Assembly (NCBI GenBank): GCA_900468625.1 | Contig: UBUL01000030.1 | Location: 56,337 to 120,336, forward strand | Direction of reading: 5' to 3' | Source: Hyphomicrobiales bacterium | GTDB lineage: Bacteria; Pseudomonadota; Alphaproteobacteria; Rhizobiales; Rhizobiaceae | DNA: 64,000 nucleotides | Part shown: piece by piece, positions 16,861-26,076 of the stretch | Position numbering within the stretch: position 1 is the first letter of the stretch | Layout of the letters: every line of letters starts with the position of its first letter | Translations under genes and position numbers: made by a program | The notes under the pieces: model-generated | What the model was told of the DNA's origin: nothing | Seen by the model: only the letters and a program-made list of their open reading frames with translations | Database searches by the model: none

Positions 16861-17523
16861 TCAAAGCTGTGCGGTCCAGTCGAAATCGCGGAGATAAAGA
16901 CCGATAGGGTTCAGGCGGATTACGCCTTCGTCCTGGGGCGGCGTGAGCGTCACGGTGGCGACGCCGCGAAAACGGCGCACTGCAGTTTCCTTGCCGCGCC
17001 GGTCTCGCTCGAACTCCGTCCAGTCGACCTGGTAGGACTGGGTGGAAAGGGCGACGATGTTGTTGACCTCGACCGCGACCGTCGCGGTCGTCGCCTTTTC
17101 GAACGGCGAGTTCGAGCGGAACCAGGCATTGATCTTTTCCGTCGCGGGATCGGACATCCGGAGAAGGGCGTAGGTCCGGTCGATATACTGTTTCTGCACG
17201 ACCGCATCCGGCGTGACGGATCTGAAGTTTGAGACGAAGCTGCCAAGGGTCGCGCGCACGACCCGCGGATCTGCATAGTCTATCTGCTGCGGCAAACCGG
17301 CGTTGGCAGCAGTGCCGAGCCTGTCGATTTCGACGATATAGGGAACGAGCTTAACCTGCGTGCTCTGGTATAGCGCATAGGAAAAACCGATCACCGCCAT
17401 GAGCATGCTGGTGACGCCAACGATACGCCACGCCGCGGCAGCCCTGACATAGGAGCCATAACGTTCGTTCCACTCGTTTCGTGCGGCGATATAGGGATTG
17501 TCGGGCGCATTACGTCCGGCCAT
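16861..17523 (-). CDS. trbF: Conjugal transfer protein TrbF (VirB8-like)
   Basis: 220-aa bitopic inner-membrane protein with the VirB8 fold: short cytoplasmic N-terminus, one membrane helix (AWRIVGVTSMLMAVIGFSYA, about 36-55) and a periplasmic domain. It serves as assembly scaffold of the secretion channel. The N-terminal NPYIAARNEWNERYG segment is characteristic of TrbF. Lies 17 bp after trbL and touches trbG. Confidence 0.93.
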   Translation of the reverse strand: MAGRNAPDNPYIAARNEWNERYGSYVRAAAAWRIVGVTSMLMAVIGFSYALYQSTQVKLVPYIVEIDRLGTAANAGLPQQIDYADPRVVRATLGSFVSNFRSVTPDAVVQKQYIDRTYALLRMSDPATEKINAWFRSNSPFEKATTATVAVEVNNIVALSTQSYQVDWTEFERDRRGKETAVRRFRGVATVTLTPPQDEGVIRLNPIGLYLRDFDWTAQL

Positions 17524-17540
17524 AAGAACTCTGCCTCCGG

Positions 17541-18734
17541 CTACTTGTTTTCATTGATCGGTGGAGGCGGCGGCGGTGAGGGTGTGGCGCTTGTCCGCGT
17601 CTGATCGAGCTTCGCGTTGGCAAGACCAAGCAGCGAACCGGCATAGGCTCCCGGTGAACCGATCACCTTATCTTTTGCGGCCGAGCCAGCTGCCCAACCT
17701 GCACTGCCGATGCCGGATGCCATGCCTCTTAATGCAGCGCCTGCCATCGATGATCCCCCTACCCGCGCCGCGCTCGCGGTCTGAACGCCCTTAGATGCGG
17801 CGTTCGCGCCAAGGAATGCGCCGCCTGCGGCGAAGGTAGCGGCTTGGCTGCCGTGGCGGATCGCTTCCATGCCACCACTCACCGATGCACCCTGCACGAC
17901 GCCCTGCAGGATTGGCGGCACATACATCGCGATCACGAAGACCACGACCGAGATGCCGGCAATCGCGAGTGTGGTGATGAACTGCTCGGAGGTGGCCGTC
18001 GGCGCTTCGGCGAGGCTCAGCAAAATGTCGGAGCCGATTTTGGCGATCATCACCAGCGCCATCAGCTTCATCCCGACGGAGAAGGCATAGACCAGATATT
18101 TGATGGCAAAGTCCTTTGTGAAGGAAGAACCGCCGAGGCCGAGCATGATCATGCCGGCGAGCAGGCCGACATACATCTCCACCATGACGGCAACGAAGAT
18201 CGCGGCGACGAGACTGAAGGAAATCACCACCACGACCATGGCGAAAACGGCGGCGATCGCGAGCGCATTATCCTCGAACAGGCCGAACTTCGCCTGTTCG
18301 GACATCTTGGTTGCGACACGGATACCGGCGTCGAAGATGTTGGCAGGGGACGCAGAGCCGCCGCCAGCGCCAATCTGAAACAGACTGTCGACCACCGCCT
18401 TGGCGAAGGAGGGACCCTGATCGAGGATGAAGGCGAAGAGACCAATGAACATGATTCGCCGGACGAGTTCGGCAAACCAGCTATCCAGCGAGGCGGCATT
18501 GATCGCCAGCCACACGGCAGCGATGCTGACCTCGATGCCGGCCAGGATCCAGAACAACGATCGCGCTGCATCCATCACCGTCGTTTCCCAGCCTTTCGCG
18601 GCGGTGACAACGGAGTTCTCCAGCGTCGTGAGTACTTCGCCCTGTTGCGCGAAGGCAGGAGTACTTGCCAACAAGACGACGCCGACCGCAATGAAGGCGA
18701 GCTGGATCTTCTGGAAGGAGCGAACAATTACCAT
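17541..18734 (-). CDS. trbL: Conjugal transfer protein TrbL (VirB6-like)
   Basis: 397-aa polytopic inner-membrane channel component. Signal-like N-terminus ending STPAFAQQG, then about six hydrophobic helices, and a Gly/Ala/Ser-rich C-terminal tail ending in a run of prolines. This layout is typical of TrbL in rhizobial plasmids. It overlaps trbK by 7 bp. Confidence 0.92.
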   Translation of the reverse strand: MVIVRSFQKIQLAFIAVGVVLLASTPAFAQQGEVLTTLENSVVTAAKGWETTVMDAARSLFWILAGIEVSIAAVWLAINAASLDSWFAELVRRIMFIGLFAFILDQGPSFAKAVVDSLFQIGAGGGSASPANIFDAGIRVATKMSEQAKFGLFEDNALAIAAVFAMVVVVISFSLVAAIFVAVMVEMYVGLLAGMIMLGLGGSSFTKDFAIKYLVYAFSVGMKLMALVMIAKIGSDILLSLAEAPTATSEQFITTLAIAGISVVVFVIAMYVPPILQGVVQGASVSGGMEAIRHGSQAATFAAGGAFLGANAASKGVQTASAARVGGSSMAGAALRGMASGIGSAGWAAGSAAKDKVIGSPGAYAGSLLGLANAKLDQTRTSATPSPPPPPPINENK

Positions 18735-18952
18735 CGTGGTTTCATTTCTTGCCCGCCACGGACATTCCGATCCGGATCACCACCGAAGAACTTTTCCCGA
18801 TATCCCCGATGCTCGGTATCTGAAGCAGGCCGCGAGACGCCCACATCCGATCCGGACCGAGGTGCCGGATTGGGTTGAACCAAAATCCAAGTGACGATGC
18901 CGGCGCCGATAATTGTGGCCCCGGCGATGGCGATGGGCAGGCGCAGGCTCAC
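18728..18952 (-). CDS. trbK: Entry-exclusion protein TrbK
   Basis: 74-aa protein with one N-terminal hydrophobic segment (PIAIAGATIIGAGIVTWILV) and a polar remainder; it belongs to the short TrbK type found between trbJ and trbL in Agrobacterium/Rhizobium plasmids, implicated in blocking entry of related plasmids. No lipobox Cys is seen. ATG overlaps the trbJ stop by 4 bp. Its last residues (RGGQEMKPRW) resemble the C-terminus of TrbJ. Confidence 0.85.
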   Translation of the reverse strand: MSLRLPIAIAGATIIGAGIVTWILVQPNPAPRSGSDVGVSRPASDTEHRGYREKFFGGDPDRNVRGGQEMKPRW

Positions 18953-19758
18953 CAGCGGGGCTCCATCGTTTGACCACCGCGGATGTCACGCTCCGTTGCG
19001 TTGAAGAACTGCTCGCGGCGGGCCTGCGCCAGATCCTTTTGCGCCTGTTCCGATTGGAACCACGCTCCCATCATGGTCATTTGCTGGGAGACGAGACCCC
19101 GCAACTTTTGCATCTGTGCGACCTGTTGGGCGGCGATCTCGTGCCCGACCTGCAGTGCTTTCATTTGTCCATCGGCTGATTCCGACATCGAGCGCAGCGA
19201 TGACATCGTGCGTTCCTCACTGGAAAACTGGTCGGCGGTCAGATTTGCGGCCTTCAATGTCCCGGCGATCGTGTCGCGGTTCGTGTCGGACCAACTCTGA
19301 TATATCGTCGAAAAGCTCGCCCCATTTGGCAGACTGCTCTTCATCTCGGAGAAGCTTTGAAAGCGCTGCTTGAGGAGGTCGTCGATATTGCCCATGGAGA
19401 ACGCAACCCCTTGACCCTGCGCGACGACGTTCTGCAGGTTCTTCAGGTCGCTCTCGACTTGACCCCAGACGTGGTCGGGTAGTTGCGCTGTGTTTTGCAG
19501 CAGGTTTTTGTAGATATTGAGCTGGGTTTGGATTTGCTCGGCAAGCTGGGAGATCTGGGTGATCTGATTGTTCACCTGCTCGGCAGATTTGCCGACGAGC
19601 GAAACCAGTTCGGCGTTATTGGCGAGCTGCGTCCATTCGGTCGCCTGCCCTGTCACGCCGCTGGCCTGAACGGGAATGGGGAATGCGGTCGAAAAGGCGG
19701 CCGCCGCGATGACTGCCGTGCGGACTGTTTCAAGAGATCTGGAAGAATGAATCGGCAT
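18949..19758 (-). CDS. trbJ: Conjugal transfer protein TrbJ (VirB5-like)
   Basis: 269-aa periplasmic, pilus-associated protein. N-terminal signal peptide (MPIHSSRSLETVRTAVIAAA, cleaved near PVQA-SGVTG) followed by long Gln-rich helical segments such as QVNNQITQISQLAEQIQTQL, typical of TrbJ. ATG 19758 with AGAGGGA upstream is chosen; it lies within the 3' end of trbE. The C-terminus ends RGGQTMEPRW. Confidence 0.92.
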   Translation of the reverse strand: MPIHSSRSLETVRTAVIAAAAFSTAFPIPVQASGVTGQATEWTQLANNAELVSLVGKSAEQVNNQITQISQLAEQIQTQLNIYKNLLQNTAQLPDHVWGQVESDLKNLQNVVAQGQGVAFSMGNIDDLLKQRFQSFSEMKSSLPNGASFSTIYQSWSDTNRDTIAGTLKAANLTADQFSSEERTMSSLRSMSESADGQMKALQVGHEIAAQQVAQMQKLRGLVSQQMTMMGAWFQSEQAQKDLAQARREQFFNATERDIRGGQTMEPRW

Positions 19759-22201
19759 GGGCGATCCCTCTTTGCTGGAGCCAGTGGAGAGGCCACGTGG
19801 CCCCATACTCGAGGTGGAGCGAACGGATGCGCTTCAGGTCTTCCTTGCCTGATGCGCCGACGAATGAGAGAGCGACAGGACCGAGCGCCATATCGAACAG
19901 GCGGCGGCCCTCGGGTGAGGCGACGTAATATTCGCGCTTGGGAATGGCGGTCGCGACGATCTCGATCTGCCGCTCGTTGAAACCGATCCGCTCGTAGAAC
20001 TCGCGCGTCCCGGACTCGCGGGCCGCGCCATTCGGCAGGCAGATTTTCGTCGGGCAGGATTCCTTCAGCACGTCGATGATGCCGGAGCGCTCAGCATCCG
20101 AGATCGACTGCGTGGCGAGCACCACTGCGCAATTTGCCTTGCGCAGCACCTTCAGCCATTCGCGGATCTTATCGCGAAAGACCCGATGACCAAGCATCAG
20201 CCAGGCCTCGTCGAGAATGATCAGGCTGGGGGCGCCGGTAAGACGCTTTTCGATGCGGCGGAAAAGATAGGTAAGGACGGGGACGAGATTGCGCTCACCC
20301 ATGTTCATCAACTCTTCGATCTCGAAGCATTGGAAGGCACCGAGCGCCAGACCGTCCTCCTCGGCATCGAGCATCTGTCCCATCGGACCGTCGACGGTAT
20401 AGTGGTGGAGCGCGTCCTTGATCTCGCGCATCTGCACACCGGATACGAAATCCGAGAGCGAGCGACCACGCGATTCCGCCATCAGAGCGATCTGGCGGGA
20501 GATGGCGTTGCGATAATCCGGCGTGATCGTCACGCCCTGCAGCGCAACCAGCGTCTCGATCCACTCGGCGGCCCAGGCGCGATCGCCATCGGCAGAAAGT
20601 TCGGCGAGCGGGCAGAATGCGAGACCGGCACTTTCCTCCTTCGTTGCTGGCCTATTGGCGTCGCCGCCGATCTCGTAATGGTGGCCACCAATGCTAAGCG
20701 TCAGCGGCAGTATCGAACCGCCCTTGTCGAAGGCGAACACTTGCGCGCCGGCGTAGCGGCGGAATTGCGCTGCGATCAGCGCCAGCAGCGTCGACTTACC
20801 CGACCCGGTGGGACCAAATATCAGTGTGTGGCCGACATCGTCGACATGCAGGTTCAGCCGGAACGGCGTCGAACCGCTGGCGACCTGCATCAGCGGCGGC
20901 GAGGCCGGCGGATAGTACGGGCACGGTGCGGTCGGGCTGCCCGACCAGACCGAATTGAGAGGAATCAAGTCTGCCAGATTGCGAGTGTTGATCAGCGGTT
21001 CGCGGATATTGGCATAGGAAACGCCGGGTAGGCTGCCGAGAAAAGCGTCGGTCGCATTCAGCGTCTCGATCCGTGCACCGAACCCTTCGACCTGGATCAG
21101 GCGGCGGACGGCCTCGCACTTTTCTCGTAGGCGGTTTTGATCCTCGTCGAAGATGACGATGACAGGTGTATAATAACCGTAGGCGACGAGCTGCGATGAG
21201 GCCTCGGCAATTGCGTCCTCGGTTTCGGCGACCATCATCATGGCATCCTGGTCGAGCGATCGGGATTGCGTCTGGAAGAGCTGATCGAGGAAGGGTCTGA
21301 CCTTCTGCTGCCACTTCTTGCGCGTGCGCTCCAGCCTCGCCCTTGCTTCCTCCGCATCGAGGAAGATGAAGCGTGACGACCATCGATAGGCAAGCGGCAT
21401 CAGGTCGAGGCTGTTGAGGATTCCCGGCCAGCTTTCGGCTGGTAGCCCGTCGACCGCGACGACACCGAGAAATCGGTTCTCGACCAAAGGGGTCAAGCCG
21501 TGCCGTAGCTCGGCCGTCACCAGCCAGTCAAGATACATAGGGATCTCGGGCAGACGCACCGGATGGTTCTCGCCGGTGATGCAGAAGCGGATGAACTGGA
21601 AAAGCTCGTTATAGTGGGCGGCACGGAATCCGCCGTGCTCTGGCGTTTCTCGCGTCAGCATCCGGCGGATCGACACGACGTTCATGAGATACTGTTCGAG
21701 CTCGCGGATAGAAGCTAGAAACGTCTCCAACGCCCTGTCGGCATAGGTGGTCGAGCGGCTGGCTTTATCGGAGTACACATAGCGTGTTAGGCCGGAGCGC
21801 CGCGGCTCCGGCGGCCGCCAGGTCAGGATCAGCGCGTGCCGGCTCTCGAAATGGCCGCTCTCCTTCTGGAAATGCGCTCGCCGTTCAGCGTCGATCGCCC
21901 GCGTGATCGGATCAGGGAAGTGGCAATCATCATTGGCCGGGTAATCGTCAGTCGGAACCCTGGCAGCTTCTACTTGTATCATCCAGCCCGAACCGAGGCG
22001 CGAGAGGATCGCGTTGATCTGCCGTGACACTTCGTTGCGCTCGGCGTCGGTCGAACTTTCGCTGTCCGGGCCGGCAAAATACCAGCCTGCCATTAGCGAA
22101 CCATCCTTGAGCAGGATCACGCTGTTGTCGACCAGGCCGGCATAGGGCACGAGATCGGCAAAAGACGGTTCCGTGTGGCGGAGTGATTTGAGCGCTACCA
22201 T
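19730..22201 (-). CDS. trbE: Conjugal transfer ATPase TrbE (VirB4-like)
   Basis: 823-aa energising ATPase of the transfer channel. Walker A is seen in LIFGPTGSGKSTLLAL, a Walker B-type segment in LIILDEAWLMLG, and VVLATQSISDA and ESCPTKICLPN follow, all characteristic of VirB4/TrbE. The start at 22201 (GAGGAT upstream) gives the family's normal length and beginning MVALKSLRHTEPSFADLVPY; an in-frame ATG at 22276 would intrude into trbD. Confidence 0.95.
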   Translation of the reverse strand: MVALKSLRHTEPSFADLVPYAGLVDNSVILLKDGSLMAGWYFAGPDSESSTDAERNEVSRQINAILSRLGSGWMIQVEAARVPTDDYPANDDCHFPDPITRAIDAERRAHFQKESGHFESRHALILTWRPPEPRRSGLTRYVYSDKASRSTTYADRALETFLASIRELEQYLMNVVSIRRMLTRETPEHGGFRAAHYNELFQFIRFCITGENHPVRLPEIPMYLDWLVTAELRHGLTPLVENRFLGVVAVDGLPAESWPGILNSLDLMPLAYRWSSRFIFLDAEEARARLERTRKKWQQKVRPFLDQLFQTQSRSLDQDAMMMVAETEDAIAEASSQLVAYGYYTPVIVIFDEDQNRLREKCEAVRRLIQVEGFGARIETLNATDAFLGSLPGVSYANIREPLINTRNLADLIPLNSVWSGSPTAPCPYYPPASPPLMQVASGSTPFRLNLHVDDVGHTLIFGPTGSGKSTLLALIAAQFRRYAGAQVFAFDKGGSILPLTLSIGGHHYEIGGDANRPATKEESAGLAFCPLAELSADGDRAWAAEWIETLVALQGVTITPDYRNAISRQIALMAESRGRSLSDFVSGVQMREIKDALHHYTVDGPMGQMLDAEEDGLALGAFQCFEIEELMNMGERNLVPVLTYLFRRIEKRLTGAPSLIILDEAWLMLGHRVFRDKIREWLKVLRKANCAVVLATQSISDAERSGIIDVLKESCPTKICLPNGAARESGTREFYERIGFNERQIEIVATAIPKREYYVASPEGRRLFDMALGPVALSFVGASGKEDLKRIRSLHLEYGATWPLHWLQQRGIAHADSFFQIS

Positions 22202-22211
22202 CGCACGATCC

Positions 22212-22511
22212 TCAGAATCTGCGCCAGGGCGACGACGTGGCGCGATAGAACGCCTTGTAGGAGATGTGCCGGACATAGACCCGCCGCATGAGGGGATCGG
22301 CCTTCGCCATCATACGAAGGGTGGCCACGGCGATAAGCCAGATGGCTATGCCGAACAGCGCGGCATACCAGGTCAGCACCACAAAGATCAGGATGATCGC
22401 GGCAAGGGCCGTGAGCAGCACCAGCTCGCGGTCTGCGCCGATCAGAAGGTTCGGACGGGACAATGCCCGGTGTACGCGCGCGCGGGATAGGTTGGAGCCA
22501 ACTTCAGCCAT
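22212..22511 (-). CDS. trbD: Conjugal transfer protein TrbD (VirB3-like)
   Basis: 99-aa inner-membrane protein with a central pair of hydrophobic segments (LVLLTALAAIILIFVVLTWY and ALFGIAIWLIAVATL). The start SNLSRARVHRALSRPNL and the end PWRRF suit TrbD. Overlaps trbC by 8 bp and ends 10 bp before trbE. Confidence 0.9.
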   Translation of the reverse strand: MAEVGSNLSRARVHRALSRPNLLIGADRELVLLTALAAIILIFVVLTWYAALFGIAIWLIAVATLRMMAKADPLMRRVYVRHISYKAFYRATSSPWRRF

Positions 22512-22905
22512 GAACCCCCTCCCCCTGCGCGCAAAGCACTACCTCCGGCTTGGAGATGTCAGCATTGGATCGTGCCGCCTCACCAATCGATGCCCCTGTC
22601 GCACCATACAGGGCAACGATCTGCGTTGCGCCCAGAAGAACACCGCCTACGAGGGCGACATAGCAAAGCCTTCTCGCGAAATCGTTCAATTCGCCCCCGA
22701 AGATGAGCATGGCGCCGGCGATCGCCACGGCCGCCAAGGCGATGAAGCCGGCGACAGGGCCGGTGATCGACTGCTGGATCTGCTGCAGCGGCGTTTCCCA
22801 CGGCAGTCCACCCCCGCCGGATGATGCAAGCGCCGGCTCCGCCAGGGCTAGAGAAATGGCAGCGAGCGCAGCGTTGGCGGAAATAATCTGTGTCCTACGC
22901 GACAT
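22504..22905 (-). CDS. trbC: Conjugal transfer pilin TrbC (VirB2-like)
   Basis: 133-aa propilin. N-terminal leader with cleavage expected after LAEPALAS, a Gly-rich SSGGGGLPWE segment, then two hydrophobic helices (VAGFIALAAVAIAGAMLIFG and LCYVALVGGVLLGATQIVAL). ATG 22905 is selected although the frame is open further upstream inside trbB; it overlaps the trbB stop by 11 bp, the usual arrangement. Confidence 0.9.
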   Translation of the reverse strand: MSRRTQIISANAALAAISLALAEPALASSGGGGLPWETPLQQIQQSITGPVAGFIALAAVAIAGAMLIFGGELNDFARRLCYVALVGGVLLGATQIVALYGATGASIGEAARSNADISKPEVVLCAQGEGVHG

Positions 22906-23866
22906 GACTGTCCTCGTCGATTTGTGCGTAATGTTCGGTCCGATAATGTGAGTTGCTGAAGCCCTCGACGTGGATGATCTCGCGGACCCGCCTCCCCTTG
23001 CCCGCCCGCTCGATGGAGACGACGAGATCAACTGCCTCCCCAATGACATCCTGCATGGGCTGATGGCTCGCTTCCGCGGTCAGTTGCTCGAGCCGACGCA
23101 AGGCAGACATCGCAGTGTTGGAGTGAATGGTGGTGACTCCGCCCGGATGTCCGGTGTTCCATGCCTTCAGCAGCGTAAGGGCGGCGCCGTCGCGTACCTC
23201 GCCAACGATGATACGGTCGGGTCTGAGACGCATTGTGCTCTTCAGAAGACGTGCCATATCGACCGTGTCACTGGTGTGCAGACTCACTACGTTATCCGCC
23301 GCACACTGGATCTCGGCCGTGTCCTCAAGAACGACCATGCGATCGTCCGGCGCCGCCGCAACGATTTCGGCGATGACCGCATTCGCAAGCGTCGTTTTGC
23401 CTGACCCGGTTCCCCCGGAAATGACGATGTTCATCCGGGAGTCGATCGCGCTACGCAACACAGAAGCTTGTGCTTGGGTCATTACTTTCGACTTCACGTA
23501 ATCGTCGAGTGGGATGAGCCGGGAGGCTCGCCTCCGGATCGTGAATGTGGGCGCCGACACCACTGGCGGCAGCAAGCCCTCGAACCGATGTCCTCCAATC
23601 GGCAGTTCGCCCGAAATGATCGGTTGCTCGTCGTCGGCTTCCGATTGCGATGCATGGGCGACGCTGCCGATGACGACTTCGGCGGCCGCCGGGCTCATCA
23701 CGCCCGCTGCGGCAATTCCGTGGCCGAGCCGTTCGATGAACAATCTGCCGTCAGGATTGAGCATGATCTCGACGACCGTTGCATCGTCAAGTGCGACGCA
23801 GAGCTGGTCACCGAGCGCGTCCTGGAGTTTGCGGACGAGACGGGAACGAGAACGGAGCTCGGTCAT
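22895..23866 (-). CDS. trbB: Conjugal transfer ATPase TrbB (VirB11-like)
   Basis: 323-aa hexameric secretion ATPase. Walker A VISGGTGSGKTTLANA, the Asp-box VVLEDTAEIQ, the Walker B-like RPDRIIVGEVRDG and the His-box NTGHPGGVTTIHSN are all present and in order. Start overlaps traI by 4 bp, as in Ti plasmids where traI-trbB-trbC is the 5' end of the operon. Confidence 0.95.
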   Translation of the reverse strand: MTELRSRSRLVRKLQDALGDQLCVALDDATVVEIMLNPDGRLFIERLGHGIAAAGVMSPAAAEVVIGSVAHASQSEADDEQPIISGELPIGGHRFEGLLPPVVSAPTFTIRRRASRLIPLDDYVKSKVMTQAQASVLRSAIDSRMNIVISGGTGSGKTTLANAVIAEIVAAAPDDRMVVLEDTAEIQCAADNVVSLHTSDTVDMARLLKSTMRLRPDRIIVGEVRDGAALTLLKAWNTGHPGGVTTIHSNTAMSALRRLEQLTAEASHQPMQDVIGEAVDLVVSIERAGKGRRVREIIHVEGFSNSHYRTEHYAQIDEDSHVA

Positions 23867-24498
23867 GCCGCGCTCCTGATCCGGTTGCCGGCACCGTTCG
23901 TCGTGATCGGGTCATATCCCGGCGGGCAAACCCGATCGAAGCTCGTAGGATCGGCCGGCAGGACGCCCCCAACTGCGACGGTGTCACCGATCGAAACCGG
24001 AGATCCAAGTCGCCGCATTGGCCACCCAGCCCGTTTCAGGATCCGCTCAAAGCGAAGATCGGTTGCCGTGACGATCTCACGGAATCCGTTCACCATCGAC
24101 CATTCGATGATGCCGGCGAACATCGTCAGTGTGGCGAGGTGCAGTTGTCCCCCTCCCCTTCCCGCCGGTAATGACGTGTCGACGCAAAAGCGGGAGCTCT
24201 CGATCATTGCTGCATGGTCACCGAGGCCGTTTGCTAGCAATTGAGGGAATGTCCGTTCCAGCATGGTCGGGCCGGAAGCGGGCAGAAGGCGCGCACATCC
24301 CACTACTTTCCGGTCAAACGCGATCGCCAGAATGTAGGTTGGGCGCAGATCGTCATATTGATCGCGTTCGCCGGCTGAGGTGAGGACAACATCCCATTCC
24401 AAGCGTTTGCCGAACACCGCGGCTCGAAGATGGTGCATCTGGTTCAAGTAGTTGCGGTGGCTTCCGTAATGGTCGGCCGAGACGCTTAGGATCCGCAT
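23863..24498 (-). CDS. traI: Acyl-homoserine-lactone synthase TraI
   Basis: 211-aa LuxI-family enzyme that makes the quorum-sensing signal from S-adenosylmethionine and an acyl-ACP. Seen: the conserved N-terminal RAAVFGKRLEWDV, the DQYDDLRPTYILA segment, GCARLLPASGPTML and ESSRFCVDTS. It is the first gene of the trb operon. In Ti plasmids the product is 3-oxo-C8-HSL acting through TraR; the exact acyl chain here is not determined. A tra-box-like dyad lies about 60 bp upstream. No TraR- or TraM-like gene occurs in the window. Confidence 0.95.
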   Translation of the reverse strand: MRILSVSADHYGSHRNYLNQMHHLRAAVFGKRLEWDVVLTSAGERDQYDDLRPTYILAIAFDRKVVGCARLLPASGPTMLERTFPQLLANGLGDHAAMIESSRFCVDTSLPAGRGGGQLHLATLTMFAGIIEWSMVNGFREIVTATDLRFERILKRAGWPMRRLGSPVSIGDTVAVGGVLPADPTSFDRVCPPGYDPITTNGAGNRIRSAA

Positions 24499-24556
24499 TG
24501 TGATCTCCGCATGGACTGGTCAAGCAAAGGAAAATCACCTCGTTTTGCGCATGGCT

Positions 24557-24574
24557 ATGTGTAGATTTGCATCC
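24557..24574. promoter_or_regulatory. tra-box-like TraR site, traI-proximal
   Basis: ATGTGTAGATTTGCATCC matches the Ti-plasmid tra box ATGTGCAGATCTGCACAT at 13 of 18 positions, mainly across the centre. It lies 59 bp upstream of the traI start, where TraR-type activation of traI-trb would be expected. Confidence 0.7.
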
Positions 24575-24645
24575 GGTGATTCTACCGAGTCGGGGTGGAG
24601 TCCAGCATCTGTGGACGTTGCGAGCGGCGCAAACGGCGCGATTTC

Positions 24646-24663
24646 ATGTGCAAATCTGCAGTC
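24646..24663. promoter_or_regulatory. tra-box-like TraR site, repA-proximal
   Basis: ATGTGCAAATCTGCAGTC matches the tra-box consensus at 14 of 18 positions. Two tra boxes between divergent traI and repABC is the known Ti-plasmid arrangement that lets TraR raise both transfer and copy number. The remainder of 24499-24840 holds no supported gene. Confidence 0.7.
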
Positions 24664-24785
24664 GGTCGCGACTGGCCAACTCAAGAAGAATCGGCCTAAC
24701 TTGCGGAAAGTCATTAGGGAATCGTTGTCGTGGGAGATTCCGCGGAGTGCGCGTTAACCTGTTGTTAACCAAAAACGTCTTGCAA

Positions 24786-24813
24786 CCGTGACGGCATTCG
24801 GTAATCGTCACGG
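24786..24813. promoter_or_regulatory. Inverted repeat upstream of repA, probable RepA operator
   Basis: The 8-bp arms CCGTGACG and CGTCACGG enclose 12 bases, centred about 40 bp before the repA start. Just upstream, GTTAAC occurs twice (24753-24758 and 24764-24769). RepA of this family represses its own operon, with RepB as partner, by binding a dyad at this kind of position. Confidence 0.6.
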
Positions 24814-24840
24814 AAAAATGGCGTTACGTGCCAATTAACC

Positions 24841-26076
24841 GTGACAAGAGATTTCACCGTGAGCAAAGCAGCTGCAATGTCCAGAAATGATCGCCCGTCG
24901 GTAGACGTTACCATTGGCGAGCACGCGGAACTGCTAAGTTCTCAGCTTCAGGCTATGAGCGAGGCCCTTTTCCCGCCGACGTCGCACAAGAGTTTGCGAA
25001 AATTCACGTCGGGTGAAGCTGCCCGTCTGATGAAGATATCCGACTCGACGCTTCGAAAGATGACGTTGGCGGGAGAAGGTCCACAGCCTGAGCTTGCCAG
25101 CAACGGGCGACGTTTCTATACGCTTCGCCAGATCAACGAAATTCGACATATGCTCGCTGGCTCTACTCGCGGGCGCGAGAGCATTGACTTCGTGCCTCAT
25201 AGGCGGGGCGCTGAGCACTTACAGGTCATCGCCGTGACCAATTTCAAGGGTGGCTCTGGCAAGACGACCACCTCCGCCCATCTTGCACAATATCTCGCGC
25301 TCCAGGGCTATCGAATCCTTGCTGTCGATCTTGATCCGCAGGCGAGCCTCTCAGCCCTCCTCGGGGTTCTTCCAGAGACTGATGTGGGTACGAACGAAAC
25401 ATTGTACGCGGCAATTCGCTACGATGAAGCAATGCGGCCACTGAAAGAGGTTATCCGCCCGACGTACTTTGACGGTCTCGATCTTGTTCCTGGTAACCTT
25501 GAGCTTATGGAGTTCGAGCACACCACTCCAAAAGCCCTGACTGATCGCGGCAGCCGCGACGGACTTTTCTTCACACGTGTAGCGCAGGCCTTTGATGAGG
25601 TCGCTGACGATTATGATGTGGTCGTTATTGACTGCCCTCCCCAGCTGGGTTTCTTGACGCTGAGCGGCTTATGCGCGGCCACATCGATGGTCGTTACTGT
25701 GCATCCCCAGATGCTCGACATCGCCTCGATGAGTCAGTTCCTGCTCATGACGCGCGATCTCCTTGGTGTGGTTCGGGACGCCGGGGGCAACCTTCAGTAT
25801 GATTTCATCCGTTATCTTTTGACGCGGTTTGAGCCCCAGGACGCGCCGCAGACGAAAGTTGCTGCGCTGTTGCGCAACATGTTTGACGACCATGTTCTCA
25901 CCAATCCGATGGTGAAATCGGCAGCCGTATCGGATGCGGGTTTGACGAAGCAGACGCTTTACGAGATTGGGCGAGAGAACTTGACCCGTTCGACCTATGA
26001 TCGGGCGATGGAGGCTCTTGACGCAGTTAACTCGGAAATCGAATCCCTGATCAAGTCAGCATGGGGCCGCGCGTGA
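24841..26076 (+). CDS. repA: Plasmid partitioning protein RepA (ParA-like)
   Basis: 411-aa Walker ATPase for plasmid segregation and autorepression. An N-terminal helix-turn-helix region (EAARLMKISDSTLRKMTLAG) precedes the deviant Walker A KGGSGKTT at 136-143, Walker A' VDLDPQAS, and VVVIDCPPQLG. A GTG at 24841 is taken as start; a second in-frame GTG 18 bp downstream is possible. Its stop overlaps the next start (TGATG), so repA, repD and repB are coupled. Confidence 0.96.
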   Translation: MTRDFTVSKAAAMSRNDRPSVDVTIGEHAELLSSQLQAMSEALFPPTSHKSLRKFTSGEAARLMKISDSTLRKMTLAGEGPQPELASNGRRFYTLRQINEIRHMLAGSTRGRESIDFVPHRRGAEHLQVIAVTNFKGGSGKTTTSAHLAQYLALQGYRILAVDLDPQASLSALLGVLPETDVGTNETLYAAIRYDEAMRPLKEVIRPTYFDGLDLVPGNLELMEFEHTTPKALTDRGSRDGLFFTRVAQAFDEVADDYDVVVIDCPPQLGFLTLSGLCAATSMVVTVHPQMLDIASMSQFLLMTRDLLGVVRDAGGNLQYDFIRYLLTRFEPQDAPQTKVAALLRNMFDDHVLTNPMVKSAAVSDAGLTKQTLYEIGRENLTRSTYDRAMEALDAVNSEIESLIKSAWGRA

